A DNA stretch of 64,000 nucleotides, taken from contig JADJYF010000006.1 in assembly GCA_016719885.1 (NCBI GenBank), positions 186,001 through 250,000 on the forward strand, in the 5' to 3' direction. Shown here piece after piece: positions 32,769-41,663 of this stretch. Below the pieces are notes generated by a model that was not told the DNA's origin, searched no databases, and saw nothing but the letters and a program-made list of their open reading frames with translations. A program made the translations under genes and the position numbers. Each line of letters opens with the position of its first letter. Position 1 is the first letter of the stretch. This stretch comes from Pseudomonadota bacterium (lineage in GTDB: Bacteria > Pseudomonadota > Gammaproteobacteria > Ga0077536).

Positions 32769-34574
32769 CTACAAGTGAGCATTCAGCACCGCCAGGAAAT
32801 CGCTGCCGTAGCGTTCGAGCTTGGCCTGGCCGACGCCGGTGATGTTGAGCATCGCGCTCAAGGTGCTGGGGCGACGCGTGGCCATTTCCTTCAAGGTCCG
32901 ATCGTGGAATACCACGTAGGGCGGCACGCCGTCGGCGTCGGCCAGGCGTTTGCGACAGGCGCGTAGCTGATCCCACAGCGCTTCGTCCTCGGGCGCCAGG
33001 GGCACCTCGCCGGCGACAGCGGCGGCCTTGCGCCGTGGCATCTTGGCGACCGCGATGTCTTCACGCAGGAACAAGCGCGTCTCGCCGCGCAGCAGCGCGC
33101 GCGCATCCGCTTCCAGGCGCAGCGCGCCGAAGCGCTCGACGTCCGCCACCAGCACGCCGCGCACCATCAACTGGCGCAACACCGAGCGCCAGTGCAGCAC
33201 GCTGTGCTCGCTGCCGATGCCGAACGTGCTGAGCTCGCTGTGCTGATGCTGGCGCACCTTGTCGTTGTCGACGCCGCGCAATACGTCGATGACATGCGCG
33301 GCGCCGAAACGTTGACCGGTGCGGTAGACACAGGACAAGAGCTTGCGCGCATCCTCGGTGGCGTCGAAGGTGGCCGGCGGCTCCAGGCAATTGTCGCAAT
33401 TGCCGCAGGGCTCGCCATGGCTTTCGCCGAAATACTCGAGCAGCGGCAAACGTCGACAGCTGGTCGCCTCGCACCAGCCGAGCAGTGCATCGAGCTTGTG
33501 CCGCTCGACGCGCTTGTGCTCTTCGCTGGACGGTGATTCGTCGACCATCTGGCGCAGGCGCACCACGTCCTGCAGGCCGTACACCATCCACGCCTCGGCC
33601 GCTTCGCCGTCGCGCCCGGCGCGACCGGTCTCCTGGTAGTAGGACTCCACGCTCTTGGGCAGATCGAGATGCGCCACGAAGCGCACATCGGGCTTGTCTA
33701 TGCCCATGCCGAAGGCGATGGTGGCGACCATGACGAGGCCGTCTTCGCGCAGGAAGCGCGTCTGGTTGTGTGCGCGCAGCTGCGCATCGAGGCCGGCGTG
33801 ATAAGGCAGCGCATTGAAGCCCGCCGCGCACAGCGCGTCGGCGGTCTCCTCGACCTTGCGACGCGTCATGCAGTAGACGATGCCGGCCTGGCCGCGGAAC
33901 TGGGCGAGAAAGCTCTCGAACTGCGTGCGCGCATTGCCGCGCGCGCGCACCGTGTAGCGGATGTTGGGACGATCGAAGCCGCCGATGAACCAGTGCGGCG
34001 CTTCGAGGCCGAGTCGCGCGGCGATGTCGGCGCGCGTGCGTTCGTCGGCGGTGGCGGTCAGTGCCATGCGCGGCACGCCGGGAAAGTGTTCGGCTAGCGC
34101 GCCGAGCTCCAGGTAGTCCTGACGGAAATCGTGTCCCCACTGCGAGACGCAATGGGCTTCGTCGATGGCGATGAGGCAAATGCTGGCGGCGCGCAAGGCT
34201 TCCACCGTGCGCGCTTGCAACACCCGCTCCGGCGCCACGTACAGCAAGCGCAACTGGCCATCGCGCAGACGCCGCAGCACCGCCGCCTGTTCGGCGCTGC
34301 CCATGCTGGAGTTCAAGCAGGCCGCCGCCACGCCCAGGCGTTCGAGCGCCGCGACCTGGTCCTGCATGAGGGCGATGAGCGGCGACACCACCAGCGCGCA
34401 GCCGCCGCTCACCAGGGGCGGGATCTGGTAGCACAGCGATTTGCCGCCGCCGGTCGGCATCAACACCACGCAGTCGACGCCGTTCAGTGCGCAGCCGATG
34501 GCCTCGCCCTGGTGGCCGCGAAACGCCGAGTAACCGTAGGTGTCCTTGAGGACGGCGAGCGCGCGTCTCAGCAT
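32769..34574 (-). CDS. recQ: ATP-dependent DNA helicase RecQ
   Basis: This 3'-5' helicase acts in recombination and replication repair. The 601-residue protein has the helicase core with MPTGGGKSLCYQ (Walker A), IDEAHCVSQWGHDFRQDY (DEAH and aromatic-rich loop) and ETGRAGRDGE. A zinc-binding RQC region carries four cysteines (WCEATSCRRL ... EPCGNCDNCL), and a C-terminal HRDC domain covers about 520-600. The frame is open for another 47 codons upstream. The ATG at 34574 gives MLRRALAVLKDTYGYSAFRGHQ, which matches the E. coli N-terminus, and a length close to the usual 609. It is divergent from the SDR gene. Confidence 0.96.
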   Translation of the reverse strand: MLRRALAVLKDTYGYSAFRGHQGEAIGCALNGVDCVVLMPTGGGKSLCYQIPPLVSGGCALVVSPLIALMQDQVAALERLGVAAACLNSSMGSAEQAAVLRRLRDGQLRLLYVAPERVLQARTVEALRAASICLIAIDEAHCVSQWGHDFRQDYLELGALAEHFPGVPRMALTATADERTRADIAARLGLEAPHWFIGGFDRPNIRYTVRARGNARTQFESFLAQFRGQAGIVYCMTRRKVEETADALCAAGFNALPYHAGLDAQLRAHNQTRFLREDGLVMVATIAFGMGIDKPDVRFVAHLDLPKSVESYYQETGRAGRDGEAAEAWMVYGLQDVVRLRQMVDESPSSEEHKRVERHKLDALLGWCEATSCRRLPLLEYFGESHGEPCGNCDNCLEPPATFDATEDARKLLSCVYRTGQRFGAAHVIDVLRGVDNDKVRQHQHSELSTFGIGSEHSVLHWRSVLRQLMVRGVLVADVERFGALRLEADARALLRGETRLFLREDIAVAKMPRRKAAAVAGEVPLAPEDEALWDQLRACRKRLADADGVPPYVVFHDRTLKEMATRRPSTLSAMLNITGVGQAKLERYGSDFLAVLNAHL

Positions 34575-34733
34575 GGCGGGCGCGGAAATTCTGGGAGCGT
34601 CATGGAATCGGCAACGGGCGGCAACATCGGCGCTCATGGTACACGCCCGGCCGCCGCGCGGGGGCGTTCGCACGCGCCCGCTTCGATGGTTTAATCTCCC
34701 CGCCACAACGGTCAACCAAGCCAGGGGATTTCA

Positions 34734-35501
34734 ATGCAACGTTTGCACAACAAGGTCGCCGTGATCACCGGCGGCACCGGCGGTATCGGTCTCGCCTCGG
34801 CCAAGCTGTTCGCCGCCGAAGGCGCCCAGGTGGTGCTGGTCGATCTGGACCAGGCGGCGCTCGATCGCGCGGTCGCCGAGATCGGCGCCGAGCGCGCCAT
34901 GGGCGTGGCGGCCGACGTCACCGACCCGGCGCAGGTCGAAGGCTACGTCAAGGCCACGCTCGCCAAGCACGGTCGCCTCGACGTGTTCTTCAACAATGCC
35001 GGCATCGAAGGCGCGGTCGGGCCGATCACCGATTACCCGCTCGAGATGTTCGACAAGGTCATGGCCGTCAACGTGCGCGGTGTGTTCCTGGGCCTGAAGT
35101 ACGCCATCCCGGCCATGGCCAAGAGCGGCGGCGGCAGCATCGTCATCACCTCGTCGCTGGGCGGCCTGCGCGGCGTGCCGAAGATCGGCGCCTACATCGC
35201 CTCCAAGCACGCGGTGGTGGGGCTCATGAAGTCGGCGGCGCTGGAATGCGCGGCGCTCAAGATCCGCGTCAACACCATCAATCCCTCGCCGATCGCCACG
35301 CGCATGATCGAATCGCTGGAAGCGGGCTATGCGCCGGGCGCGACGGAACTGGTACGCAAGAAGATGGAAGCCGGCGTGCCGCTGCGACGCTACGGCCAGC
35401 CCGAGGAAGTGGCGCATCTCGCGCTGTTCCTGGCCAGCGACGAGTCAGCCTACATCACCGGCAACAGCTATCCCATCGACGGCGGCATGTCGGCGGCTTG
35501 A
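34734..35501 (+). CDS. Short-chain dehydrogenase/reductase
   Basis: This 255-residue classical SDR has the cofactor motif TGGTGGIG at about 12-19, an acidic residue at the end of beta-2 (VDLD) that favours NAD over NADP, NNAG near 90, and the catalytic Ser (TSSLGG) and Tyr-Lys (YIASK) near 140-160. The C-terminus ITGNSYPIDGGMSAA is standard. It should oxidise or reduce an alcohol/ketone pair of unknown identity. It starts a run with the HIT and zinc-ribbon genes, with gaps of about 10 bp each. Confidence 0.93.
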   Translation: MQRLHNKVAVITGGTGGIGLASAKLFAAEGAQVVLVDLDQAALDRAVAEIGAERAMGVAADVTDPAQVEGYVKATLAKHGRLDVFFNNAGIEGAVGPITDYPLEMFDKVMAVNVRGVFLGLKYAIPAMAKSGGGSIVITSSLGGLRGVPKIGAYIASKHAVVGLMKSAALECAALKIRVNTINPSPIATRMIESLEAGYAPGATELVRKKMEAGVPLRRYGQPEEVAHLALFLASDESAYITGNSYPIDGGMSAA

Positions 35502-35511
35502 GCGGCGCGCC

Positions 35512-35949
35512 ATGAGCGGCACGGCGGCCCCGCCCTTCGAACTCGCGGCGCAACTGCGCGCCGACTGCCATGTGCTGGGTCGCCTGCCGCTCAGCCACGT
35601 GCTGCTGCTCGACAAGCGTGAAGTGCCGTGGTTCATCCTGGTGCCGGAGACTGCGGTCATCGAGCTGTGCGACCTCGGCGCGGATGAGCAGGCGCAGCTG
35701 CAGCGCGAGGTGAACGCAATATCGCGCCTGCTGCGCGCGCGCTTCACGGTCACGAAATTGAACGTGGCCGCGATCGGCAACATCGTCTCGCAGCTGCATG
35801 TGCATGTGATCGGCCGCCATGCCGCGGATCCCTGGTGGCCGAACGTCGCCTGGGGCCAGGCCAGCGCCGGCGGCTACACGGCGGCCGAGGTCAGCGCCAT
35901 CGCGCAATGCCTGGCGTCCGAGCTCGGCGCCGATTATCGAAGCCTCTGA
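35512..35949 (+). CDS. HIT family (histidine triad) protein
   Basis: This 145-residue protein carries the histidine-triad site QLHVHVIGRH near residue 105 and the typical N-terminal strand pattern (PLSHVLLLDKREVPWFILVPE). HIT proteins hydrolyse nucleotide phosphoramidates or dinucleoside polyphosphates. The triad here reads H-V-H-V-I-G-R-H, slightly unlike the usual HxHxH. The gene starts 10 bp after the SDR. Confidence 0.88.
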   Translation: MSGTAAPPFELAAQLRADCHVLGRLPLSHVLLLDKREVPWFILVPETAVIELCDLGADEQAQLQREVNAISRLLRARFTVTKLNVAAIGNIVSQLHVHVIGRHAADPWWPNVAWGQASAGGYTAAEVSAIAQCLASELGADYRSL

Positions 35950-35960
35950 GGGTCATCGCC

Positions 35961-36146
35961 ATGGGCGACGTCGTTCCATTCCGGCCCGCGCCGAAGAAGA
36001 AAAAGGGCGAAGGCCGAACGCTGTGCAAGAGCGGCTTCCACAAGTGGGCCATCGACCAGGCCAAGCAGTTCGATGTGAAACAGGGCAAGCTCGTCACCAT
36101 CAAGCGCTGCGTGCGCTGCGGGGAAACGAAGACTGTGCTGGCCTGA
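35961..36146 (+). CDS. Small zinc-ribbon-like protein, 61 residues
   Basis: The ATG at 35961 lies 11 bp after the HIT gene. The protein has a basic patch (PAPKKKKGEG) and four likely metal ligands arranged as a CKSGFHKW knuckle and, about 30 residues later, a CVRCGETK knuckle. This resembles small conserved proteobacterial zinc-ribbon proteins of unknown role. A nucleic-acid or ribosome-linked function is possible from the charge and fold, but it is inference. Confidence 0.7.
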   Translation: MGDVVPFRPAPKKKKGEGRTLCKSGFHKWAIDQAKQFDVKQGKLVTIKRCVRCGETKTVLA

Positions 36147-36166
36147 CCGATAGCTGCCACATCATC

Positions 36167-36244
36167 CTGTAGGTGCGAATTCATTCGCACTTCGGGGGGG
36201 GCGGGCCTACCCGGAAGGAGGTGCGAATGAATTCGCACCTACAG
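36167..36244. repeat. Palindromic repeat family 2, inverted pair
   Basis: Two copies (36167-36190 and 36221-36244) with the core GTGCGAATTCATTCGCAC are perfect inverted repeats of 24 bp around a 30-base loop that holds a run of 8 G. The pair lies between the convergent zinc-ribbon gene and gcvP and ends two bases from the gcvP stop. It could act as a two-way terminator. Confidence 0.9.
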
Positions 36245-36245
36245 G

Positions 36246-39143
36246 TCACTCCCGGTAGGCCTCCATCGGCGGACAGCTGCATACCACGTGCTTGTCGCCA
36301 TAGACGTTGTCGATGCGCGACACCGGCGGCCAGTACTTGTCTTCGTTCTGCACTTCCATGGGAAAGAACGCCTCGGCCTTGCTGTAGGGCCGCCGCCATT
36401 GTTCGTCAATCAGCAGTTGATGATGATGGGGCGCGTTCCTGAGCAGGTTGTCGTCACGGTCCGCGCGACCTTCGGCGACCGCCGCGATCTCGCCACGGAT
36501 ACGTATCATGGCTTCGCAGAAGCGATCGAGCTCGCGCAGGCTTTCGCTCTCGGTCGGTTCGATCATGAGCGTGTCGGCGACCGGGAAGGACATGGTCGGC
36601 GCATGGAAACCGTAATCGGCGAGACGCTTGGCGACATCGTCCACGCTGATGCCGGTGGCGGCCTTGATGGCGCGCAGGTCGATGATGCACTCGTGCGCGA
36701 CCATGCCGTTGCGACCGGTGTACAGCACCGGGAAATGATCCTTCAAGCGCGTCGCCACGTAGTTGGCCGCGAGGATCGCGACCATGGTCGCGCGTTTGAG
36801 GCCGCTCGCGCCCATCATCGCGATATAGGCCCACGAGATGGAGAGGATGCTCGCCGAGCCCCACGGCGCCGCCGATACCGCGCCGATGGTGCCGGCCGCG
36901 CCGGCATAGGGGTTCACACCGCCCACCACCGGGTGATCGGGCAGGTAAGGCGCGAGATGTGCCTTCACACCTATCGGCCCCATGCCCGGCCCGCCGCCGC
37001 CGTGGGGAATGGCGAAAGTCTTGTGCAGGTTGATGTGCATGACATCGGCGCCGATCTCCGCCGGCCGACAGATGCCGACCAGCGCATTGAAGTTGGCGCC
37101 GTCCATGTACACCTGCCCGCCGTGGGCGTGCACGATGTCACACAGCTCGATGATCGAGGGCTCGAACACACCGTGGGTGGAGGGATAGGTGATCATGAGA
37201 CAGGCCAAGTCCGCGGCGTGCAGCGCGGCCTTGGCACGCAGGTCGTCGAGATCGACATTGCCGTTGTCGTCGCATTCCACCACTACCACGCGCAGGCCGG
37301 CCATGGCCGCGCTGGCCGGGTTGGTGCCATGCGCCGAGGCCGGGATCAGGCACACGTTGCGCGCGCCCTCGCCGCGCAACTCGTGGTATTTGCGGATCAC
37401 CAGCAGCCCGGCGTACTCGCCCTGCGAACCGGCATTGGGCTGCAGGGAAAACGCCGCGAAGCCGGTCAGGTCCACCAGCATCGCGTTCAACTCTTCGAAC
37501 AGGCGCTGGTAGCCCTGCGCCTGGTCCAGCGGCGCGAAGGGATGCAGGTCGGCGAACTCGCGATAGGACAAGGCCTGCATCTCGACCGCCGCGTTGAGCT
37601 TCATGGTGCATGAGCCGAGCGGAATCATGGCGCGGTCGAGGGCGATGTCGCGTCGCGCCAGGCGGCGCATGTAACGCATCATTTCCGTTTCGGAGTGATG
37701 ACGCTCGAACACCGGGTGCGTGAGGATGGCGCTCGCGCGGCGCAAGGCCGGCGGGATGCATTCGTCCAGCGTGGCGTCGATGGCCTTGAAATCGAGCTCG
37801 TCGCCATCGTCGCGGCTGAACACCCGCCACAGCGCCCGTACCGCCGCACGGTTGATGGTTTCGTCGAAGGCGATGCCGAGATGATCGGCATCGACCACGC
37901 GCAGGTTGATGCCCGCTTCGCGGGCGCGCGCCGCGAAGTGCCGGGCGCGATTGGGCACGTGCAGGGTGACGGTGTCGAAGAAGGCCGGGTTGACGATGTC
38001 GTAGCCGAGACGTGCGAGGCCGTGCACCAGGATCTGCAGCAGGCGGTGCACGCGCCCGGCGATCAGCGCAAGGCCCTTGGGGCCGTGATACACCGCGTAG
38101 AAACCGGCAATCACCGCCAGCAGCACCTGCGCGGTGCAGATGTTGCTGGTGGCCTTCTCGCGGCGGATGTGCTGTTCGCGCGTCTGCAAGGCCATGCGCA
38201 GCGCCATGCGGCCGTCGCGATCGCGCGATACGCCGATGATGCGGCCCGGCATGGAGCGCACGAAACGCTCGCGGGTGGCGAAGAACGCGGCATGCGGTCC
38301 GCCGTAGCCCATCGGCACGCCGAAGCGCTGCGCGCTGCCGACCACGATGTCGGCATCCATTTCGCCGGGCGGCTTCAACATCACCAGGCTCAGCAGATCG
38401 CTGGCCACCGTCACCAGCATGCCACGCGCGTGCGCATCGGCGATGAAAGCGCCGTAGTCGACCAGCGCGCCGCCGGAGCCCGGGTACTGAACGAGCGCGC
38501 CGAAATACTCGCCGTTGGCGAGCAGCGCAGGTGCGTCGCCCACCACCACCTCGAATTCGAAATGGCGCGCGCGGGTCTTCACCACCGCGATGGTCTGCGG
38601 ATGACAATCGGCATCGACCAGGAAGCGCGGCGATTTGTTCTTGGCCAGACGATGCGCCATGGCCATGGCCTCGGCGGCGGCGGTCGCCTCGTCGAGCATG
38701 GACGCGTTCGCGACCTCCATGCCGGTCAGGTCGATGACCATCTGCTGGTAGTTGAGCAAGGCTTCCAGGCGGCCCTGGCTGATCTCGGCCTGGTAAGGCG
38801 TGTAGGCCGTATACCAGCCGGGGTTCTCCAGCACGTTGCGCTTGATGACCTCCGGCATGAGCGTGCCGTAGTAGCCCATGCCGATCATCGAGATGTTGAC
38901 GCGGTTGCGCTCGCGCATGGCACGCAGGTGATTCAAGATGGCGCGCTCGCTGACCGTTTCGGTCAAGGCCAGCGGGCTCTTCGACACGATGCTGTCCGGC
39001 ACCGCGCGCTCCACCAGCTGCTCGAGCGAATCGAGGCCGAGACTCGCCAGCATGCGGGTGACGTCGGCCTCGGTCGGGCCGACATGGCGGCGGATGAAGT
39101 CACCGCGGGATTCGAGTTCGTAGAGGGACGGGTTGGCGGTCAT
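36246..39143 (-). CDS. gcvP: Glycine dehydrogenase (decarboxylating), P protein
   Basis: P protein of the glycine cleavage system: it decarboxylates glycine on PLP and passes the aminomethyl group to lipoyl-GcvH. The 965-residue single-chain form (E. coli 957) has the N-terminal start FIRRHVGPTEADVTRML. The PLP-lysine site HINLHKTFAIPHGGGGPGMG lies in the C-terminal half, near residue 700. The gene is last in gcvT-gcvH-gcvP, separated from gcvH by 114 bp that contain an inverted pair of repeat family 2, which may lower its expression relative to gcvTH. One-carbon units feed folate metabolism. Confidence 0.98.
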   Translation of the reverse strand: MTANPSLYELESRGDFIRRHVGPTEADVTRMLASLGLDSLEQLVERAVPDSIVSKSPLALTETVSERAILNHLRAMRERNRVNISMIGMGYYGTLMPEVIKRNVLENPGWYTAYTPYQAEISQGRLEALLNYQQMVIDLTGMEVANASMLDEATAAAEAMAMAHRLAKNKSPRFLVDADCHPQTIAVVKTRARHFEFEVVVGDAPALLANGEYFGALVQYPGSGGALVDYGAFIADAHARGMLVTVASDLLSLVMLKPPGEMDADIVVGSAQRFGVPMGYGGPHAAFFATRERFVRSMPGRIIGVSRDRDGRMALRMALQTREQHIRREKATSNICTAQVLLAVIAGFYAVYHGPKGLALIAGRVHRLLQILVHGLARLGYDIVNPAFFDTVTLHVPNRARHFAARAREAGINLRVVDADHLGIAFDETINRAAVRALWRVFSRDDGDELDFKAIDATLDECIPPALRRASAILTHPVFERHHSETEMMRYMRRLARRDIALDRAMIPLGSCTMKLNAAVEMQALSYREFADLHPFAPLDQAQGYQRLFEELNAMLVDLTGFAAFSLQPNAGSQGEYAGLLVIRKYHELRGEGARNVCLIPASAHGTNPASAAMAGLRVVVVECDDNGNVDLDDLRAKAALHAADLACLMITYPSTHGVFEPSIIELCDIVHAHGGQVYMDGANFNALVGICRPAEIGADVMHINLHKTFAIPHGGGGPGMGPIGVKAHLAPYLPDHPVVGGVNPYAGAAGTIGAVSAAPWGSASILSISWAYIAMMGASGLKRATMVAILAANYVATRLKDHFPVLYTGRNGMVAHECIIDLRAIKAATGISVDDVAKRLADYGFHAPTMSFPVADTLMIEPTESESLRELDRFCEAMIRIRGEIAAVAEGRADRDDNLLRNAPHHHQLLIDEQWRRPYSKAEAFFPMEVQNEDKYWPPVSRIDNVYGDKHVVCSCPPMEAYRE

Positions 39144-39153
39144 GGCGAAAGCC

Positions 39154-39241
39154 CTGTAGGTGCGAATTCATTCGCACATTGAACGGAGCGGCACGCGCTC
39201 ACTGCATCAGCCTGCAAGCGCGAGTGAATTCGCACCTACAG
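39154..39241. repeat. Palindromic repeat family 2, inverted pair inside the gcv operon
   Basis: A clean copy at 39154-39177 faces a slightly diverged one at 39218-39241, filling most of the gcvH-gcvP gap. A hairpin here in the gcv transcript could stabilise the upstream mRNA or attenuate gcvP. Confidence 0.88.
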
Positions 39242-39257
39242 AGCAACAATGGTCAGC

Positions 39258-39635
39258 CTACAACTCGGCGATGTAGGCCTGGTAGGCATTGCTGTCCATG
39301 AGGCGCTCGAGCAGGCTGGCGTCGTCGAGCTTGACGCGCAGCAGCCAACCGTCGCCGAGCGGCGCGCTGTTGACGAGTTCCGGCGCGTCGGCCAGTTGCT
39401 CGTTGACCGCCAGCACCGTGCCGCCGACCGCGAGCTTCACTTCGCCGACCGCCTTCACCGATTCGATCACCACCAGGTTGGTGTCGCCGTCGAGATGGCT
39501 GCCAACTTCCGGCAGCTCCACGAACACGATGTCGCCGAGCTGCTCCTGGGCGTAGTCGGTGATGCCGACGGTCACGCTGCCGTCGTCTTCGACACGCAGC
39601 CATTCATGTTCCTGGGTGTACTTGGTGACGTTCAT
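39258..39635 (-). CDS. gcvH: Glycine cleavage system H protein
   Basis: This lipoyl carrier shuttles the aminomethyl intermediate between GcvP, GcvT and dihydrolipoamide dehydrogenase. The 125-residue protein has the standard layout: YTQEHEWLRVEDDGSVTVGITDYAQEQLGDIVFVELP, then the lipoylation site ESVKAV with its lysine near residue 63. It lies 32 bp after gcvT in the same operon. Confidence 0.98.
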   Translation of the reverse strand: MNVTKYTQEHEWLRVEDDGSVTVGITDYAQEQLGDIVFVELPEVGSHLDGDTNLVVIESVKAVGEVKLAVGGTVLAVNEQLADAPELVNSAPLGDGWLLRVKLDDASLLERLMDSNAYQAYIAEL

Positions 39636-39667
39636 GGATGAGGGTCTGCGGTTGGATGGAAGATGGA

Positions 39668-40786
39668 TCAGGCGCGCTTGTAGCGATGCGGCACGAACGG
39701 CAGCGCCACCACGTCGAGCTCGTGGCGGGTGTCGCGTATGGTGACCGTGAGCGTGGTGCCGGGCGTTGCCAGCGCGCGCTCGACATAGCCCATCGCGACC
39801 GGCGCATCGAGGGTCGGGCCGAAGCCGCCGGAGGTCACGCGCCCGACCACGCGTCCGCTGGCGTCATGGAGTTCGGCGCCGGCGCGCACCGGCACGCGGC
39901 CGCGCATGGCGAGGCCGACACGCGCGCGCGCCGCGCCATGGCGCGCTTCGTCGAGGATGCGCAGGTGACCGGGAAAATGCGCGGCGTGTGGCGCCGCGCC
40001 GAGGTATTTGCGCGCGATGGTCCAGTTGAGGCCGGCCTCGGCGGGCGAGGTGGTGGCATCGATGTCGGTGCCCGACAGGCACAGGCCGGCTTCGAGCCGC
40101 AGCGAATCGCGCGCGCCCAGGCCGCAGGGTTCGACGCCGGGCTGGGCCAGCAGCAGGCGCGCGAGATCCTCGGCGGCGGCGGCGGCGACCGCGATCTCGA
40201 AGCCATCCTCGCCGGTGTAACCGCAGCGATGCACCAGCACCGCCATGCCGCCGATGGCGGATCTGCAGCCCTGCATGAAGTTGAGCGCCGCCGCCGCCGG
40301 GCACAGCGCCGCCATGACGCCGGCCGCGGCCGGCCCCTGCAGGGCCAACAGCGCCTGGTCGTCCTGCATCGTCAGCTCGACCGCGTCGCCGAGTGCGCGC
40401 TGCAGGTGCTCGAAATCGCTGTGCTTGTAGGCCGCGTTCACCACCAGGTGCAGACGATCGGCGAAGCGCGTGATCATGAGGTCGTCGATGATGCCGCCGG
40501 CCTCGTTGGTCAACAGCGAGTAGCGTTGCTGGCCGCTCGCCAGGCCGACGACATCACCCGGCACCAGGCGCTCCAGCGCGCCGGGCTCGCCGCGCAGGCT
40601 CACCTGCCCCATGTGCGAGACATCGAACAGGCCGGCGTGGCTGCGGGTGTGGAGGTGTTCGTGCTTGATGCCGCCGGCATATTGCACGGGCATGGCATAG
40701 CCCGCGAAAGGCACCAGTCGCGCGCCGAGTTGCACATGCAGGTTGTATAGCGGTGTTTGTTTCAGAGATTGCCCGGGTGCGCTCAT
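39668..40786 (-). CDS. gcvT: Glycine cleavage system T protein (aminomethyltransferase)
   Basis: GcvT transfers the methylene group to tetrahydrofolate and releases ammonia. The 372-residue protein (E. coli 364) starts MSAPGQSLKQTPLYNLHVQLGARLVPFAGYAMPVQY from the ATG at 40786. It has DVSHMGQV, LLTNEAGGIIDDLMITR (the catalytic Asp region), GYTGEDGFEI and RDSLRLEAGLCLSGTDID. It is first in the gcvT-gcvH-gcvP operon. I looked for a glycine riboswitch in the roughly 150 bp before it and did not find one. Confidence 0.97.
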   Translation of the reverse strand: MSAPGQSLKQTPLYNLHVQLGARLVPFAGYAMPVQYAGGIKHEHLHTRSHAGLFDVSHMGQVSLRGEPGALERLVPGDVVGLASGQQRYSLLTNEAGGIIDDLMITRFADRLHLVVNAAYKHSDFEHLQRALGDAVELTMQDDQALLALQGPAAAGVMAALCPAAAALNFMQGCRSAIGGMAVLVHRCGYTGEDGFEIAVAAAAAEDLARLLLAQPGVEPCGLGARDSLRLEAGLCLSGTDIDATTSPAEAGLNWTIARKYLGAAPHAAHFPGHLRILDEARHGAARARVGLAMRGRVPVRAGAELHDASGRVVGRVTSGGFGPTLDAPVAMGYVERALATPGTTLTVTIRDTRHELDVVALPFVPHRYKRA

Positions 40787-40934
40787 CGCCGCCCCCCGCA
40801 GCGCGCCAAGCTTCGCTTGCACGCGCCGAATCGATACCAGAACATGCGCGCACTATCGCACAAGCTCAGGCCCGATGGTACCCGCGGGTAGCGCGTCGGC
40901 CATGTCTTGCAACCCGCCTCTCGAGGAGCGCCCC

Positions 40935-41546
40935 ATGAGCCTACGACTGATCGGCGCGGGTGTCGGCCGCACCGGCACCCTGTCACTGCGCGCCGCGCTG
41001 GAAACCCTGCTCGGTCCGCCCTGCTACCACATGTTCGAGGTGCGCGAGCATCCCGAGCACATTCCGCTGTGGCATGCCGCGGCGCGCGGCGAAGCGCTCG
41101 ACTGGCAAGGCCTGTTGGGTGGCTACCAGGCGGCGGTCGACTGGCCGGCCTCGGCGTTCTGGCCCGAGATCAGCGCGGCGTTTCCCGACGCCATCATCCT
41201 GCTCTCGACACGCTCTGCCGAAAGCTGGTGGAAGAGCGCTTCCGAGACCATCTTTCCGGCCACGCTGAGCGCGCCCGACAGCGCGTGGCGACGCATGATC
41301 GACGCGATGTTCGCCAATCGTTTCACCACCGCCATCGATGACAAGGACGCCAGCATCGCCGCCTTCGAAGCGCACAACCGCAAAGTGCGCGAGCTGGCGC
41401 CGCCCGCGCGGCTGGTGGAATGGCAAGCCGGCGATGGCTGGGCGCCCTTGTGCAAGGCGCTAGGCGTGCCGATCCCGGACCTGCCGTTTCCGCACGTGAA
41501 CTCCACCGAGGAATTCCGCGAGAAGGTCTTGAAGTCTTCCCGCTGA
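40935..41546 (+). CDS. Sulfotransferase family protein
   Basis: This 203-residue protein begins LRLIGAGVGRTGTLSLRAALE, the PAPS 5'-phosphosulfate loop of the Sulfotransfer_4 family, and has IILLSTRSAESWW where the 3'-phosphate motif (R...S) lies. The length fits small members of the group. It should transfer sulfate from PAPS to an unknown hydroxyl acceptor, although many bacterial members are unstudied. A GAGGAG ribosome site lies before the ATG at 40935. It stands alone, divergent from gcvT. Confidence 0.85.
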   Translation: MSLRLIGAGVGRTGTLSLRAALETLLGPPCYHMFEVREHPEHIPLWHAAARGEALDWQGLLGGYQAAVDWPASAFWPEISAAFPDAIILLSTRSAESWWKSASETIFPATLSAPDSAWRRMIDAMFANRFTTAIDDKDASIAAFEAHNRKVRELAPPARLVEWQAGDGWAPLCKALGVPIPDLPFPHVNSTEEFREKVLKSSR

Positions 41547-41663
41547 CGACCGGCGCCGGCGCGACGCAATCCCCCGGCGCGCCTTTGCGCGCGGCCCACG
41601 GCGCGCCGTTTCCGGCTAGAATCCGCGCTCGTTTACCTGCCCCATTGCGCCTGCCATTCGACC

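Noticed and set aside
40787..40934. Possible glycine riboswitch before gcvT
   Set aside because: The conserved tandem glycine-aptamer core could not be found in the sequence between gcvT and the sulfotransferase.
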